Assembly (NCBI RefSeq): GCF_016742955.1
Contig: NZ_JABBYC010000041.1
Location: 1-43,120 of the forward strand
Length of the DNA stretch: 43,120 nucleotides
Reading direction: 5' to 3'
From: Myceligenerans indicum
GTDB lineage: Bacteria > Actinomycetota > Actinomycetes > Actinomycetales > Cellulomonadaceae
Position numbers and translations under genes: made by a program. Each line of letters opens with the position of its first letter. The first letter of the stretch is position 1. Positions 16,606 to 24,126 of this stretch are shown piece by piece. The notes under the pieces are model-generated. The model searched no databases. It worked only from the letters and a program-made list of their open reading frames with translations, and had not been told where the DNA came from.

Positions 16606-16635
16606 CCGACAGGAACCGGATCGATGCCGTAAGAT
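16606..16635 (+). promoter_or_regulatory. Promoter of the DUF177-rpmF-rnc-mutM operon
   Basis: CCGACA (16606-16611) is 18 nt from TAAGAT (16630-16635). Transcription would start about 10 nt before the ATG at 16652. The preceding 120 bp is very GC-rich and could form weak hairpins ending coaD. Confidence 0.5.
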
Positions 16636-16651
16636 TGCAGGCTGGTCCTGT

Positions 16652-17278
16652 ATGGATCACCTTCCCGCATTCGGCCACGTCCTTCCGGAGCCTGCCATCA
16701 CACTCGACCCGCGCTCGCCGCTCGTGCTCGACACGCACGAGCTGTCCCGGCGTCCCGGCACCATGCGCACGCACAGCGCCACGGTGCAGGTGCCGTCGGC
16801 GGTGGGTACCCCCGTGATCGGAGTCCCCGAGGGCCGTGACCTGGAGCTCGACCTCCGGCTCGAGGCCGTCATGGAGGGCGTCCTGATCTCCGGGTCGGTC
16901 CGCGGCGAGGCAGTCGGCGAGTGCGCCCGGTGCCTCGACGAGGTCCGGGTCGCGGTCGACGCGCCGCTGCAGGAGCTGTTCGCCTACCCCGAGCGGGCCG
17001 AGGCGGAGGCCGCTGCCGGCGACGAGGAGGTCGAGGACGAGGAGTCGGTCCTCGAGGGAGACCTCGCCGACATCGAACCCGCATTGCGTGATTCGGTGGT
17101 CACTGCACTACCATTTCAACCGCTGTGTCGTCCGGACTGCCCGGGCCTGTGCTCCGAGTGCGGTGCACGCCTGGCCGACGATCCCGGCCATCATCATGAT
17201 CAGGTCGACCCTCGCTGGTCGGCGCTGCAGAGCATGCTCGAATCCACGAGCGTGTCCGACGAGACGAAAGAGAGCTGA
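16652..17278 (+). CDS. DUF177/YceD family protein
   Basis: A 208-aa protein of the YceD/DUF177 family, found next to rpmF in nearly all bacteria and linked in the literature to 23S rRNA or ribosome assembly. It shows SGSVRGEAVGECARCLDEV, a long acidic stretch (EEVEDEES), and the cysteine cluster CRPDCPGLCSECGARL that could bind metal. The ATG at 16652 gives a short N-terminal extension; a later ATG (MRTHSATVQVP) is also possible. Two bases separate its stop from the rpmF start. Confidence 0.88.
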   Translation: MDHLPAFGHVLPEPAITLDPRSPLVLDTHELSRRPGTMRTHSATVQVPSAVGTPVIGVPEGRDLELDLRLEAVMEGVLISGSVRGEAVGECARCLDEVRVAVDAPLQELFAYPERAEAEAAAGDEEVEDEESVLEGDLADIEPALRDSVVTALPFQPLCRPDCPGLCSECGARLADDPGHHHDQVDPRWSALQSMLESTSVSDETKES

Positions 17279-17280
17279 CC

Positions 17281-17475
17281 GTGGCTGTTCCGAAGCGCAA
17301 GATGTCGCGCAGCAACACCCGTGCGCGCCGTTCGCAGTGGAAGACCACCGCGGCGACCCTCACCACCTGCCCGTCGTGCCAGGCTGACAAGCTGCCGCAC
17401 ACCGCGTGTCCCACGTGCGGCACCTACAAGGGTCGTACCTACCGCGACGCCCTGAAGACCGTCAACGCGGGCTGA
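17281..17475 (+). CDS. rpmF: 50S ribosomal protein L32
   Basis: A 64-aa large-subunit protein, normal length. It begins AVPKRKMSRSNTRARRSQWK, the L32 signature, and has two CxxC pairs (CPSC, CPTC) of the zinc-binding form. The GTG at 17281 has AAAGAGAG about 6 nt upstream. Its TGA overlaps the rnc ATG by one base. Confidence 0.96.
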   Translation: MAVPKRKMSRSNTRARRSQWKTTAATLTTCPSCQADKLPHTACPTCGTYKGRTYRDALKTVNAG

Positions 17476-18317
17476 TGGCCCGCCGCGCCGCTCCGACCCC
17501 CTCGGAGCCGGGCGAGTTGCTGGAGAAGCTCGGGGTCGTTCTCGACCCCGAGCTTCTCGTGCTCGCCCTGACGCATCGCTCGTTCGCCCACGAGGCCGGT
17601 GGCATCCCGACGAACGAGCGCCTGGAGTTCCTGGGTGACACGGTCCTCGGGCTCGTGGTGACCGAGGCGCTCTACCGCCGTCACCCCGGGACCAGCGAGG
17701 GCGACCTGGCCCGCATGCGCGCGGCCACCGTTTCCCAGCGGTCCCTGGCGAAGATCGCTCGGACGCTGGGGCTCGGTCGTTACGTGCTGCTCGGCAAGGG
17801 GGAGATCCGTACGCGCGGCTTCGACAAGGACTCGATCCTGTCGGACACGGTGGAGGCGCTGATCGGCGCCACCTACCTGTCGCACGGGCTGGAGGCGTCG
17901 CGCGAGCTGGTGCACCGCCTGGTCGACGAGCAGCTCGACGTCGCCGCGGGACTGGGGGCAGGGCTCGACTGGAAGACGTCGCTGCAGGAGGCGGCAGCCG
18001 AGCGCGGCCTCGGCGCCCCGGACTACCTGGCGACCTTCGAGGGCCCCGAGCATGCCCGGATCTTCCACTCCGAGGTGGTGATCGACGGCGTCGGCTACGG
18101 CCAGGGTTCCGGTTCGGCCAAGAAGCACGCGGAGCAGGAGGCCGCCGAGGAGGCGTACAAGGCCCTGATCACCCAGTTCCCGGCGCAGGAGACCGACGGG
18201 GCGGGTGCCGGCCAGCCGGCCGGGAAGGCAGCGACCGAGCCGGTTCCGGACGGTCGAGGAAGCCGGCGCCCGGCATCGGGCCCCGCCGACCAGGTGCGGC
18301 GCGCGCCGAGTGCCTGA
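17475..18317 (+). CDS. rnc: Ribonuclease III
   Basis: A 280-aa double-strand-specific endonuclease that processes rRNA precursors. The signature NERLEFLGDTVLG gives catalytic E48, E51 and D55, with the second pair in SDTVEALIGA. A dsRNA-binding domain follows (about 155-225), with LQEAAAERG and GSGSAKKHAEQEAAEEAY. A roughly 50-residue Pro/Ala/Gly tail is disordered. It starts at an ATG overlapping the rpmF stop (TGATG) and ends inside the mutM start. Confidence 0.97.
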   Translation: MARRAAPTPSEPGELLEKLGVVLDPELLVLALTHRSFAHEAGGIPTNERLEFLGDTVLGLVVTEALYRRHPGTSEGDLARMRAATVSQRSLAKIARTLGLGRYVLLGKGEIRTRGFDKDSILSDTVEALIGATYLSHGLEASRELVHRLVDEQLDVAAGLGAGLDWKTSLQEAAAERGLGAPDYLATFEGPEHARIFHSEVVIDGVGYGQGSGSAKKHAEQEAAEEAYKALITQFPAQETDGAGAGQPAGKAATEPVPDGRGSRRPASGPADQVRRAPSA

Positions 18318-19281
18318 GCTGCCCGAGGTCGAGACCGTCCGGGACGGTCTCGAACGTCTCGTCGTGGGTGCCGTGGTACGTCGCGCGGAGGTCTTCCGCG
18401 ACTACAGCGTGCGACGGCACGCGGCCGGCCCGTCCGACTTCGCGGGGCGCCTGGCCGGTCAGCGTCTCGTCGCCGCGGTCCGTCGCGGCAAGTTCCTCTG
18501 GCTGCCGCTGACGGACGACGCCGGCCCCGGCGCGGCCCCTGACCGGGCCGACGATCCGGCCCGGGCTCCGGGGGAGGCGCTCCTGGCCCACCTCGGCATG
18601 TCCGGACAGCTCCTGGTCCGCGGCGGGGTGAGCGCCGACGACTGGCGGCACCCGCACCTGCGGGTGCGGCTCCACCTGGAGGAGGCGCCCGTCGTCGACG
18701 GCGTGCCCGCCCGCTTCCTCGACTTCGTCGACCAGCGCACGTTCGGGCATCTCAGCGTCCAGGACCTGGTTCCGGACGGTTCGGGGAATCCGGCGGGCCA
18801 GGGCAGTGACCTGCCGCTCCTGCCGGAGCCCGTGGCGCACATCGCGCGCGATCTGCTGGACCCGTACGTTCGCCCCGAGGACGTGGCGCGGCGCGTACGC
18901 CGACGCCGGACGCAGGTCAAGCGCGCCCTGCTGGATCAGACGGTGGTCTCCGGTGTGGGGAACATCTACGCCGACGAGGCGCTGTGGCGTGCCAGGGTCC
19001 ACGGACGCCGCGCGACCGACCGGATGCGGCAGGCGGACGTCCTTCGCGTGCTGGACGCCGCGACCGAGGTCATGAGCGAGGCGCTGGCGAGGGGCGGCAC
19101 GTCGTTCGACGCCCTGTACGTGAACGTGAACGGACAGTCCGGCTACTTCGAGCGGTCCCTGAACGTGTACGGCCGCGAGGGCGAACCCTGCCGCCGCTGC
19201 GGGACGGAGATCCGGCGGGAGCAGTTCATGAACCGCTCGTCGTACTTCTGCCCGGACTGCCAGCGCGCACCACGTTCCTGA
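18310..19281 (+). CDS. mutM: Formamidopyrimidine-DNA glycosylase
   Basis: A 323-aa bifunctional glycosylase/AP lyase removing 8-oxoguanine and Fapy lesions. It starts (V/M)PELPEVETVRDGL, supplying catalytic P2 and E3, with K in RRGKFLWLPL. The H2TH region is DQTVVSGVGNIYADEALW and the C-terminal zinc finger CRRC...CPDC is complete. It is longer than E. coli MutM (269 aa) because of Ala/Pro-rich loops (about 70-90 and 155-175). The GTG start overlaps the rnc end by 8 nt. Its last 56 bp overlap a convergent gene. Confidence 0.96.
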   Translation: MPELPEVETVRDGLERLVVGAVVRRAEVFRDYSVRRHAAGPSDFAGRLAGQRLVAAVRRGKFLWLPLTDDAGPGAAPDRADDPARAPGEALLAHLGMSGQLLVRGGVSADDWRHPHLRVRLHLEEAPVVDGVPARFLDFVDQRTFGHLSVQDLVPDGSGNPAGQGSDLPLLPEPVAHIARDLLDPYVRPEDVARRVRRRRTQVKRALLDQTVVSGVGNIYADEALWRARVHGRRATDRMRQADVLRVLDAATEVMSEALARGGTSFDALYVNVNGQSGYFERSLNVYGREGEPCRRCGTEIRREQFMNRSSYFCPDCQRAPRS

Positions 19282-20236
19282 GCCCGGAGGACCCCTCGCG
19301 CAGCCAGGCGCCGATCTGGTTCGCGAGGAACCCGGCGGCGCCGCGCGGGCGCCCTCCAGCGACGTGCGGCGTCAGGACGAGGTTGGGGCAGTCCCAGAGC
19401 GGCGAGTCGGCCGGAAGCGGCTCGGTCTCCATGACGTCGAGGGCCGCCCCGGCCAGCCTGCCGGACCGCAGGGCGTCCACCAGGGCGGTCTCGTCGACGG
19501 TCGAGCCGCGCCCGGCGTTGACGAACCGCGCGTGCGTGGGGAGCTTGGCGAGGACGGCGGCGTCGAGCGCGTGCCGGGTGCTCGGCACGGAGGGCAGCAG
19601 GGAGACCAGGAGGTCGGTGCCGGGCAGCAGGCCGGCGAGGCCGTCGGGGCCGACGACGTCGTACCCGCCACGGGTACCCGCCGATCCCGCGACACCCGTG
19701 ACCCGCGCACCGAGGGCGCCGAGCATCGGCGCGAGCCGCTCCGCGATGGAGCCGAAGCCCCACAGCACGACGTGAGCCCCGGACAGCGTCCAGTGCCCGT
19801 CGGTGGCGGGGTCTGCCTGGGCGGCCGCCATCTCTCCCGCCCAGCGATGCTCGCGCTGGGCGGCGAGTGCCTCCGGCAGCCGCCGCACGGTGGCGAGGAT
19901 CAGCATGAGGGTGTGCTCGGCCACGGTCTCGTCATGCAGGGACCGCCCGGAGGAGATGACGACGTCGTCCGCAAAACCTGCGGCCAGAGCCACGTCGGGA
20001 CCTGCCGACAGCGTCTGGACCCAGCGCAGCCGCGGGAGGCGGCGTGCCGCGTCCGCGACGAGCTCGGGAGGGTTGGCCCAGGTGACGAGCACGTCGGCGT
20101 CCTCGTGCTCGTCGGGGACGGGCTCGCGCATGGAGTAGGGCACGACGTCGCCCGCGGCCACGACGCGTCGTGTGTCGTCGTCGAGGAGCTGCCGGAACCG
20201 GAGATCGAACGCGACCTCGGGCACGAGAATCTTCAC
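19226..20236 (-). CDS. D-2-hydroxyacid dehydrogenase (NAD-binding)
   Basis: A 336-aa member of the D-isomer-specific 2-hydroxyacid dehydrogenase family. The Rossmann motif GFGSIAERLA (about 160) is slightly altered from GxGxIG. The catalytic set is present: R in FVNAGRGSTVDE, E in LDVMETEPLP and H in LTPHVAGG. Substrate is unknown (glyoxylate reductase- or phosphoglycerate dehydrogenase-like). The GTG start lies 6 nt after TAGAGT. The C-terminal end runs 56 bp into mutM on the other strand, so the last 18 codons are antisense to the MutM zinc finger. Confidence 0.9.
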   Translation of the reverse strand: MKILVPEVAFDLRFRQLLDDDTRRVVAAGDVVPYSMREPVPDEHEDADVLVTWANPPELVADAARRLPRLRWVQTLSAGPDVALAAGFADDVVISSGRSLHDETVAEHTLMLILATVRRLPEALAAQREHRWAGEMAAAQADPATDGHWTLSGAHVVLWGFGSIAERLAPMLGALGARVTGVAGSAGTRGGYDVVGPDGLAGLLPGTDLLVSLLPSVPSTRHALDAAVLAKLPTHARFVNAGRGSTVDETALVDALRSGRLAGAALDVMETEPLPADSPLWDCPNLVLTPHVAGGRPRGAAGFLANQIGAWLREGSSGLRNVVRAGSPGRSTTSGS

Positions 20237-20242
20237 GCGGGG

Positions 20243-20248
20243 ACTCTA
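20243..20248 (-). promoter_or_regulatory. -10 box of the hydroxyacid dehydrogenase gene
   Basis: TAGAGT on the minus strand is followed by 6 nt and the GTG at 20236, without a Shine-Dalgarno sequence. Confidence 0.45.
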
Positions 20249-20300
20249 ACTCCCACCCGGCCACCGACTCCCGGGCACGCCTCCGCGTCGGCCCCCGGCA

Positions 20301-20329
20301 TCGGCGCCTGGGCACGGCCCAGGCGCCGA
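20301..20329 (-). terminator. Terminator downstream of the NlpC/P60 gene
   Basis: Perfect 13-bp arms (20301-20313 and 20317-20329) around a 3-nt loop, 112 nt past the hydrolase stop and before the next minus-strand gene. No U-tract follows. Confidence 0.55.
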
Positions 20330-20441
20330 ACGGTCACCAGCACCCGGCCTCGAGGCCGCTGAACCGGACCAGCCGGCTGTTCGACGGGTGGGTCCGGGGT
20401 ATCGGGGACAGTTCGGCGCCAGGGAGGGAGGAGGCGCGGCG

Positions 20442-21311
20442 TCAGGCGACGCGGACGAACGTCGGGTTGGACTGCCACATCGTCGTGTAGCGCAGCGGGG
20501 TGCCCGGCTGCACCGCCTCGACGATCATGCCGTTGCCCGCGTAGAGCGAGACGTGTCCGGAGGTCCACACGATGTCGCCGGGCTGCGGGTTCGAGACCGC
20601 GGTGCCCGCGTAGTGCAGCTCGCTCGACGTGCGGGGGAGGCTGATGCCGAGCTTCCCGTACACGTAGGTGATCAGGCCGGAGCAGTCCAGGCCCGAGGAC
20701 GGGGTGGACCCGCCCCACACGTACGGCGTGCCGACGAGCTCCATCGCGAGGTTCACCGCCTGCTGGCCCGTGGTGGAGGCGCTCGACGTCGAGGTGGTGG
20801 TCGTGGCGGTGGAGGCCGCGGCCTTCGCGTCGGCGGCCGCCTTGGCCTCGGCCTCGGCGGCGGCCTTCGCCTCCGCCTGACGCTGGGCCTCGAGCTCGGC
20901 CTGGCGCTGCTTCTCGAGCTCGGCCTGGCGCTTCTCCTCGGCGATGCGCTTCGCCTCGGCCTTGCCCTCCGGGGTCTCCGCGTACGGGGTGACGCTGACC
21001 GTGTGGGACTCGACGGAGGTCTCGGCCTTCTTGGTGACGTGGACCTGGTCGACCAGCTCGTCGGCCAGGGCGTCGGCGAAGGTGGTGTTCGGGTTGCCGT
21101 AGTCGACGGTCTGCTTGCTGGTCTGGGCGGCGGGGGCGGCGCCCGCACTCGACGAGAACACCGAGGCGAGCATGCCGCCGGTGACGACGGCGATGGCACC
21201 GGTCCTGGCGGCTGCCTCGCCCACACCGGACAGCGGGGTGACGGCGGGGCGCTCCGCGCGGTGGCGGCCGCGGCCGGACGGGCGGTGGGTTTCGGGCGTG
21301 ATCGTAGCCAC
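20442..21311 (-). CDS. Secreted NlpC/P60 peptidoglycan hydrolase
   Basis: A 289-aa exported cell-wall peptidase. An N-terminal basic region and hydrophobic segment (about 36-60, ending AGAAPAA) look like a signal peptide. A highly charged Ala/Glu/Lys coiled coil spans about 113-168, then the C-terminal NlpC/P60 domain with catalytic C210 in GLDCSGLITYVYG and H253 in SGHVSLYAGNG. Such enzymes cleave stem peptides; in actinobacteria they act in cell separation or spore germination. GTG start with GGAGGAG six nt upstream. Its leader is a c-di-AMP riboswitch, so expression is probably tied to cell-wall or osmotic state. Confidence 0.92.
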   Translation of the reverse strand: MATITPETHRPSGRGRHRAERPAVTPLSGVGEAAARTGAIAVVTGGMLASVFSSSAGAAPAAQTSKQTVDYGNPNTTFADALADELVDQVHVTKKAETSVESHTVSVTPYAETPEGKAEAKRIAEEKRQAELEKQRQAELEAQRQAEAKAAAEAEAKAAADAKAAASTATTTTSTSSASTTGQQAVNLAMELVGTPYVWGGSTPSSGLDCSGLITYVYGKLGISLPRTSSELHYAGTAVSNPQPGDIVWTSGHVSLYAGNGMIVEAVQPGTPLRYTTMWQSNPTFVRVA

Positions 21312-21317
21312 TTTCTC

Positions 21318-21476
21318 CTCCGACGCCTGCGAGGTGAGCTGTCGGGTTCGGATGGGAGATCACCCGGCCTCCCGAAGGAGGCTTCACCCCAAGGGCCGTG
21401 GCCCGTACTACCTGGTTCCCCCGTCCCCGCCAAGTTCTCGCTGGTCAGATCCGGTGGCGGGGCTCGGCGGCCGGAC
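21318..21476 (-). ncRNA. ydaO-yuaA (c-di-AMP) riboswitch
   Basis: Read on the minus strand, the leader of the NlpC/P60 gene contains the conserved ydaO blocks in order: GCCGAGCCC, GGCGGGGACGGGGGAACC, TTGGGGTGAA, GCCGGGTGAT, CCGAACCCGACAGCTCACCT and CGCAGGCG, ending a few nt before the GGAGGAG ribosome site. The ydaO class binds two c-di-AMP molecules and usually switches expression off at high ligand. In actinobacteria it very often precedes NlpC/P60 hydrolases, as here. Ends are approximate. Confidence 0.92.
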
Positions 21477-21511
21477 CTGAGGCCGCAGTCTGGGTCTGCG
21501 GCTCGGAGATG

Positions 21512-21540
21512 ACAGTACAGATGATCGCGCCGGATGTCAC
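21512..21540 (-). promoter_or_regulatory. Promoter of the riboswitch-hydrolase transcript
   Basis: On the minus strand GTGACA (21535-21540, one mismatch to TTGACA) is 17 nt from TACTGT (21512-21517), about 40 nt upstream of the riboswitch. Confidence 0.6.
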
Positions 21541-21631
21541 GAATTGGTTACGCGACAGTTTTCGCCCGCATGTCAGGCGTGCCGGAAACGCCATGTCATC
21601 GCAGGTGAAGCTATCGAAACCACGCCCTGGC

Positions 21632-21643
21632 AGGAGATCTCCT
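21632..21643. promoter_or_regulatory. 12-bp palindrome at the DinB-family promoter
   Basis: AGGAGATCTCCT is a perfect palindrome whose last base is the first base of the -10 box TAGGGT. It is placed like an operator, but no matching regulator is known. Confidence 0.3.
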
Positions 21644-21648
21644 AGGGT
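21643..21648 (+). promoter_or_regulatory. -10 box of the DinB-family gene
   Basis: TAGGGT is followed by 6 nt and the ATG at 21655, suggesting a leaderless mRNA. Confidence 0.5.
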
Positions 21649-21654
21649 GGCGAC

Positions 21655-22182
21655 ATGCCTCTTTCCGACGTCGAACCGCGCCTGGACTCCACCGACACCG
21701 CCGACCAGTTGCGGGCGTACCTGGATTATTACCGGGGCGCTGTCGAACGCAAGATCCGAGGTCTCGGGCCTGAGCGGCTCGACGCACGCCCCCTGGCGTC
21801 GGGGTGGTCACCGCTGGAGCTGCTCGTGCATCTCGTGCACATGGAACGGCGGTGGTTCCTGTGGGGGTTTCTGGCGGAGTCCGTGCCCGATCCGTGGGGA
21901 GACCACGCCGGCGGGGATCCGCAAGGACCGTGGGAGGTCCCGGCCGGCGGCTCGGACGCCGAGGACTGGCTCAGCCGGCTCCAGGACGGCGGCGTCCGTA
22001 CGGGCCAGGTGCTGGCCACGCACGACCTGGCCGAGCGCGGAGCGACCGGGGGCAGGTTCCCCGCGGGAGAGACGCCACCGACCCTGCTGTGGATCGGGTT
22101 CCACGTCCTCCAGGAGTACGCCCGGCACGCGGGCCACCTGGATGCGGCCCGCGAGCTGATCGACGGCATGACGGGGGAGTGA
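21655..22182 (+). CDS. DinB/DUF664 family protein
   Basis: A 175-aa four-helix-bundle protein of the DinB/DUF664 type. The pattern of metal-binding histidines is visible: H in SPLELLVHLVHMERRWF and the C-terminal HVLQEYARHAGHLD. Relatives include bacillithiol/mycothiol S-transferases and damage-inducible proteins; actinobacterial members are often mycothiol-dependent, so a thiol-transferase role is a reasonable but unproven guess. Start ATG is 6 nt after TAGGGT. Convergent with cydC. Confidence 0.85.
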   Translation: MPLSDVEPRLDSTDTADQLRAYLDYYRGAVERKIRGLGPERLDARPLASGWSPLELLVHLVHMERRWFLWGFLAESVPDPWGDHAGGDPQGPWEVPAGGSDAEDWLSRLQDGGVRTGQVLATHDLAERGATGGRFPAGETPPTLLWIGFHVLQEYARHAGHLDAARELIDGMTGE

Positions 22183-22186
22183 CGGC

Positions 22187-22214
22187 GCGCGCTGGTCACC
22201 GCGCGCTGGTCACC
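22187..22214. repeat. 14-bp tandem duplication across the cydC stop
   Basis: GCGCGCTGGTCACC occurs twice without gap (22187-22200 and 22201-22214). The second copy contains the TGA stop of cydC on the minus strand (22210-22212); the other copy repeats it downstream. Confidence 0.95.
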
Positions 22215-24126
22215 GCGCGGCGCCGGCCCCCGGAGCGAGGGCGATCTCGTGGTCCGCCAGGCCGGGTGGCACCGGGCGGTGCGTCGCCAGGACCACGGCG
22301 GTCCTGGTCCGGCGCGCGTGCTCGGCGAGCAGCCGCACGAGGTCGTCCGCGGCGTCCGCGTCGAGATGCTCGGCGGGCTCGTCCACGAGCAGCGCCCGCG
22401 CCGGCGCCAGCAGCGCCCGCGCGACCAGCAGGCGCCGCCGTTCGCCGCCCGACACGTTCGTCGCATCGGTCCCGAGCATGGTGTCCAGCCCGTCCGGCAG
22501 CGCGTCGAGCCAGGGCGTGAGCCCGACGGCACGGAGTGCCGCGCGGGCCTCGTGCTCCTGGGCGTCTCCCCGCGCCACCCGGAGGTTCTCCAGCACGGTG
22601 GTCCCGAACACGTGACCGTCCTCGGCCACGAACAGGACCCCCGGCGCCCCGCCCGCCGGCGCCTCCGCCAGGAGTCCCGCCGAACGCATCAGCAGCGTCG
22701 TCTTCCCCGAGCCCGACGGCCCGGTCACCACGGTCACCGTTCCGGGCGTCAGGTCGAGCGACATGCCGGGCAGGTCCGGGCGGGTCTCCCCGACGCGTTC
22801 CCCCGAGCCGTGGTCCAGCAGGCCGAGCAGCCGCCGCGCGGCCTCCCGGGACCGGTGCCACTGCACGGCCGCGGCCGGGAGCCCGGACGTCGTCTCGAAC
22901 ACGGCCAGCGGGGTGAGTACGACGACGCTCAGTTCCTCCGGCGCGAGCCTGCCCGCGGCCACCGCGGGGATCCCCAGCGCCAGCGCCGCCACGACGGCGA
23001 GCCCCTGGGCCAGTGACGCGAGCCCGGCAGAGAGACCGGAGATCCGGGCGCTCGTGTCGTTCACGGCGTCGAGCTCACGGTCCGCGGCCCGCAGGTCTGC
23101 CGCGCGGTCGTCGAACCTGCCCGCGACGCGCAGCTGGGTGCCTTCTTCCAGGAGCTCGAGAGCAAGCCCGCTGACCCGTCCCCGCGCCGCCGCGCCGTGG
23201 GCCTCGGTCCGGGCGGCGGCCCGGGCCGCCAGCCACGGCACGACGACGCCGGCCAGGACCAGGCACACCGCCAGCGCTCCGCCCGCCGCGGGCAGGAAGG
23301 CTGCGAGGAGGAGGACCGATCCCGCGCCGGTCACCAGGGCCACCCCCGCCGGGATCACGGCCCGCACCACCACGTCGCCCACGGAGTCGACGTCGGCGCC
23401 GAGTCGTGCCAGCAGGTCGCCCCGGCGCACCGACGGGGTTCCCGGGGCGTCCGCGAGCCCGGCGTACACGCGTGCCCGCAGCGCCGCCATGCCGCGCAGC
23501 GCGACGTCGTGCGACGCCAGGCGCTCGGTGTAGCGCAGGACGCCGCGCCCGATGCCGAACGCCCGCACGGCGACCACGGCAACCGACAGGGTCAGCACGG
23601 GAGGCATCTGCGAGGCCCGCGCGATGAGCCAGGCGGCGACCGCCGCGAGGCCGATCGCACAGACCAGGGTGAGAGTGCCGAGCCCGATCGCGGCCGCGAC
23701 GCGTCGGGGCCGGACCTCCAGGAGCGGCAGCAGCCGCCACAGCGGGTCACGCCGGACGCCCCGCGGCAGGGCACGGAGCGCCCGTCCGGTCGGCGCACCG
23801 CCCGGCGAGCCCGGGTCCGGCGTCGTCCGGGCAGACGCCCCCGTGTCGGATGTTGCCGTGTCGGATGTCGTTGTGCCTGATATCGCCGTGCTGGATGCCG
23901 CGGTGTCCGACGCCGCTGCGGCTGATGCCGCGGTGTCCGATGTTGCGGTGCCGGACGTCGCGGTGCCGGACGTCGCGGTGGCCGGCGTCGCTCGGGGCGG
24001 GGCGCCGGCGGGAGGAGCGGGTTCCGGTGCCGGAGCCCGCGAGGATGCGGCGTGCGCGGACACCGCCGGGAGCGTGGCGCCCGGGGGGAACTCCGTCGGC
24101 GGCTGTGGGCGGCGTGCGGCGCTCAT
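22210..24126 (-). CDS. cydC: Heterodimeric ABC exporter subunit CydC
   Basis: A 638-aa ABC half-transporter (membrane domain plus ATPase). With CydD it exports cysteine/glutathione-type thiols needed to assemble cytochrome bd. Residues 1-125 are an unusual low-complexity extension. The membrane domain spans about 135-400 (AAIGLGTLTLVCAIGL and others). The ATPase has Walker A GPSGSGKTT (from about 469), signature VSGGERRR, Walker B ALLVDEP and the H-loop ATHR. The ATG overlaps the cydD stop as ATGA, so the pair is coupled. An ATG or GTG nearer residue 100 cannot be excluded as the true start. Confidence 0.92.
   Translation of the reverse strand: MSAARRPQPPTEFPPGATLPAVSAHAASSRAPAPEPAPPAGAPPRATPATATSGTATSGTATSDTAASAAAASDTAASSTAISGTTTSDTATSDTGASARTTPDPGSPGGAPTGRALRALPRGVRRDPLWRLLPLLEVRPRRVAAAIGLGTLTLVCAIGLAAVAAWLIARASQMPPVLTLSVAVVAVRAFGIGRGVLRYTERLASHDVALRGMAALRARVYAGLADAPGTPSVRRGDLLARLGADVDSVGDVVVRAVIPAGVALVTGAGSVLLLAAFLPAAGGALAVCLVLAGVVVPWLAARAAARTEAHGAAARGRVSGLALELLEEGTQLRVAGRFDDRAADLRAADRELDAVNDTSARISGLSAGLASLAQGLAVVAALALGIPAVAAGRLAPEELSVVVLTPLAVFETTSGLPAAAVQWHRSREAARRLLGLLDHGSGERVGETRPDLPGMSLDLTPGTVTVVTGPSGSGKTTLLMRSAGLLAEAPAGGAPGVLFVAEDGHVFGTTVLENLRVARGDAQEHEARAALRAVGLTPWLDALPDGLDTMLGTDATNVSGGERRRLLVARALLAPARALLVDEPAEHLDADAADDLVRLLAEHARRTRTAVVLATHRPVPPGLADHEIALAPGAGAAR
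23830..23979 (-). repeat. Ten degenerate 15-bp repeats in cydC (pentapeptide repeats)
   Basis: Codons 50-99 of cydC form ten five-residue units of the type TATSG/TATSD/TAASD. The DNA units are related but not identical, so this is an old or drifting minisatellite. Confidence 0.85.
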
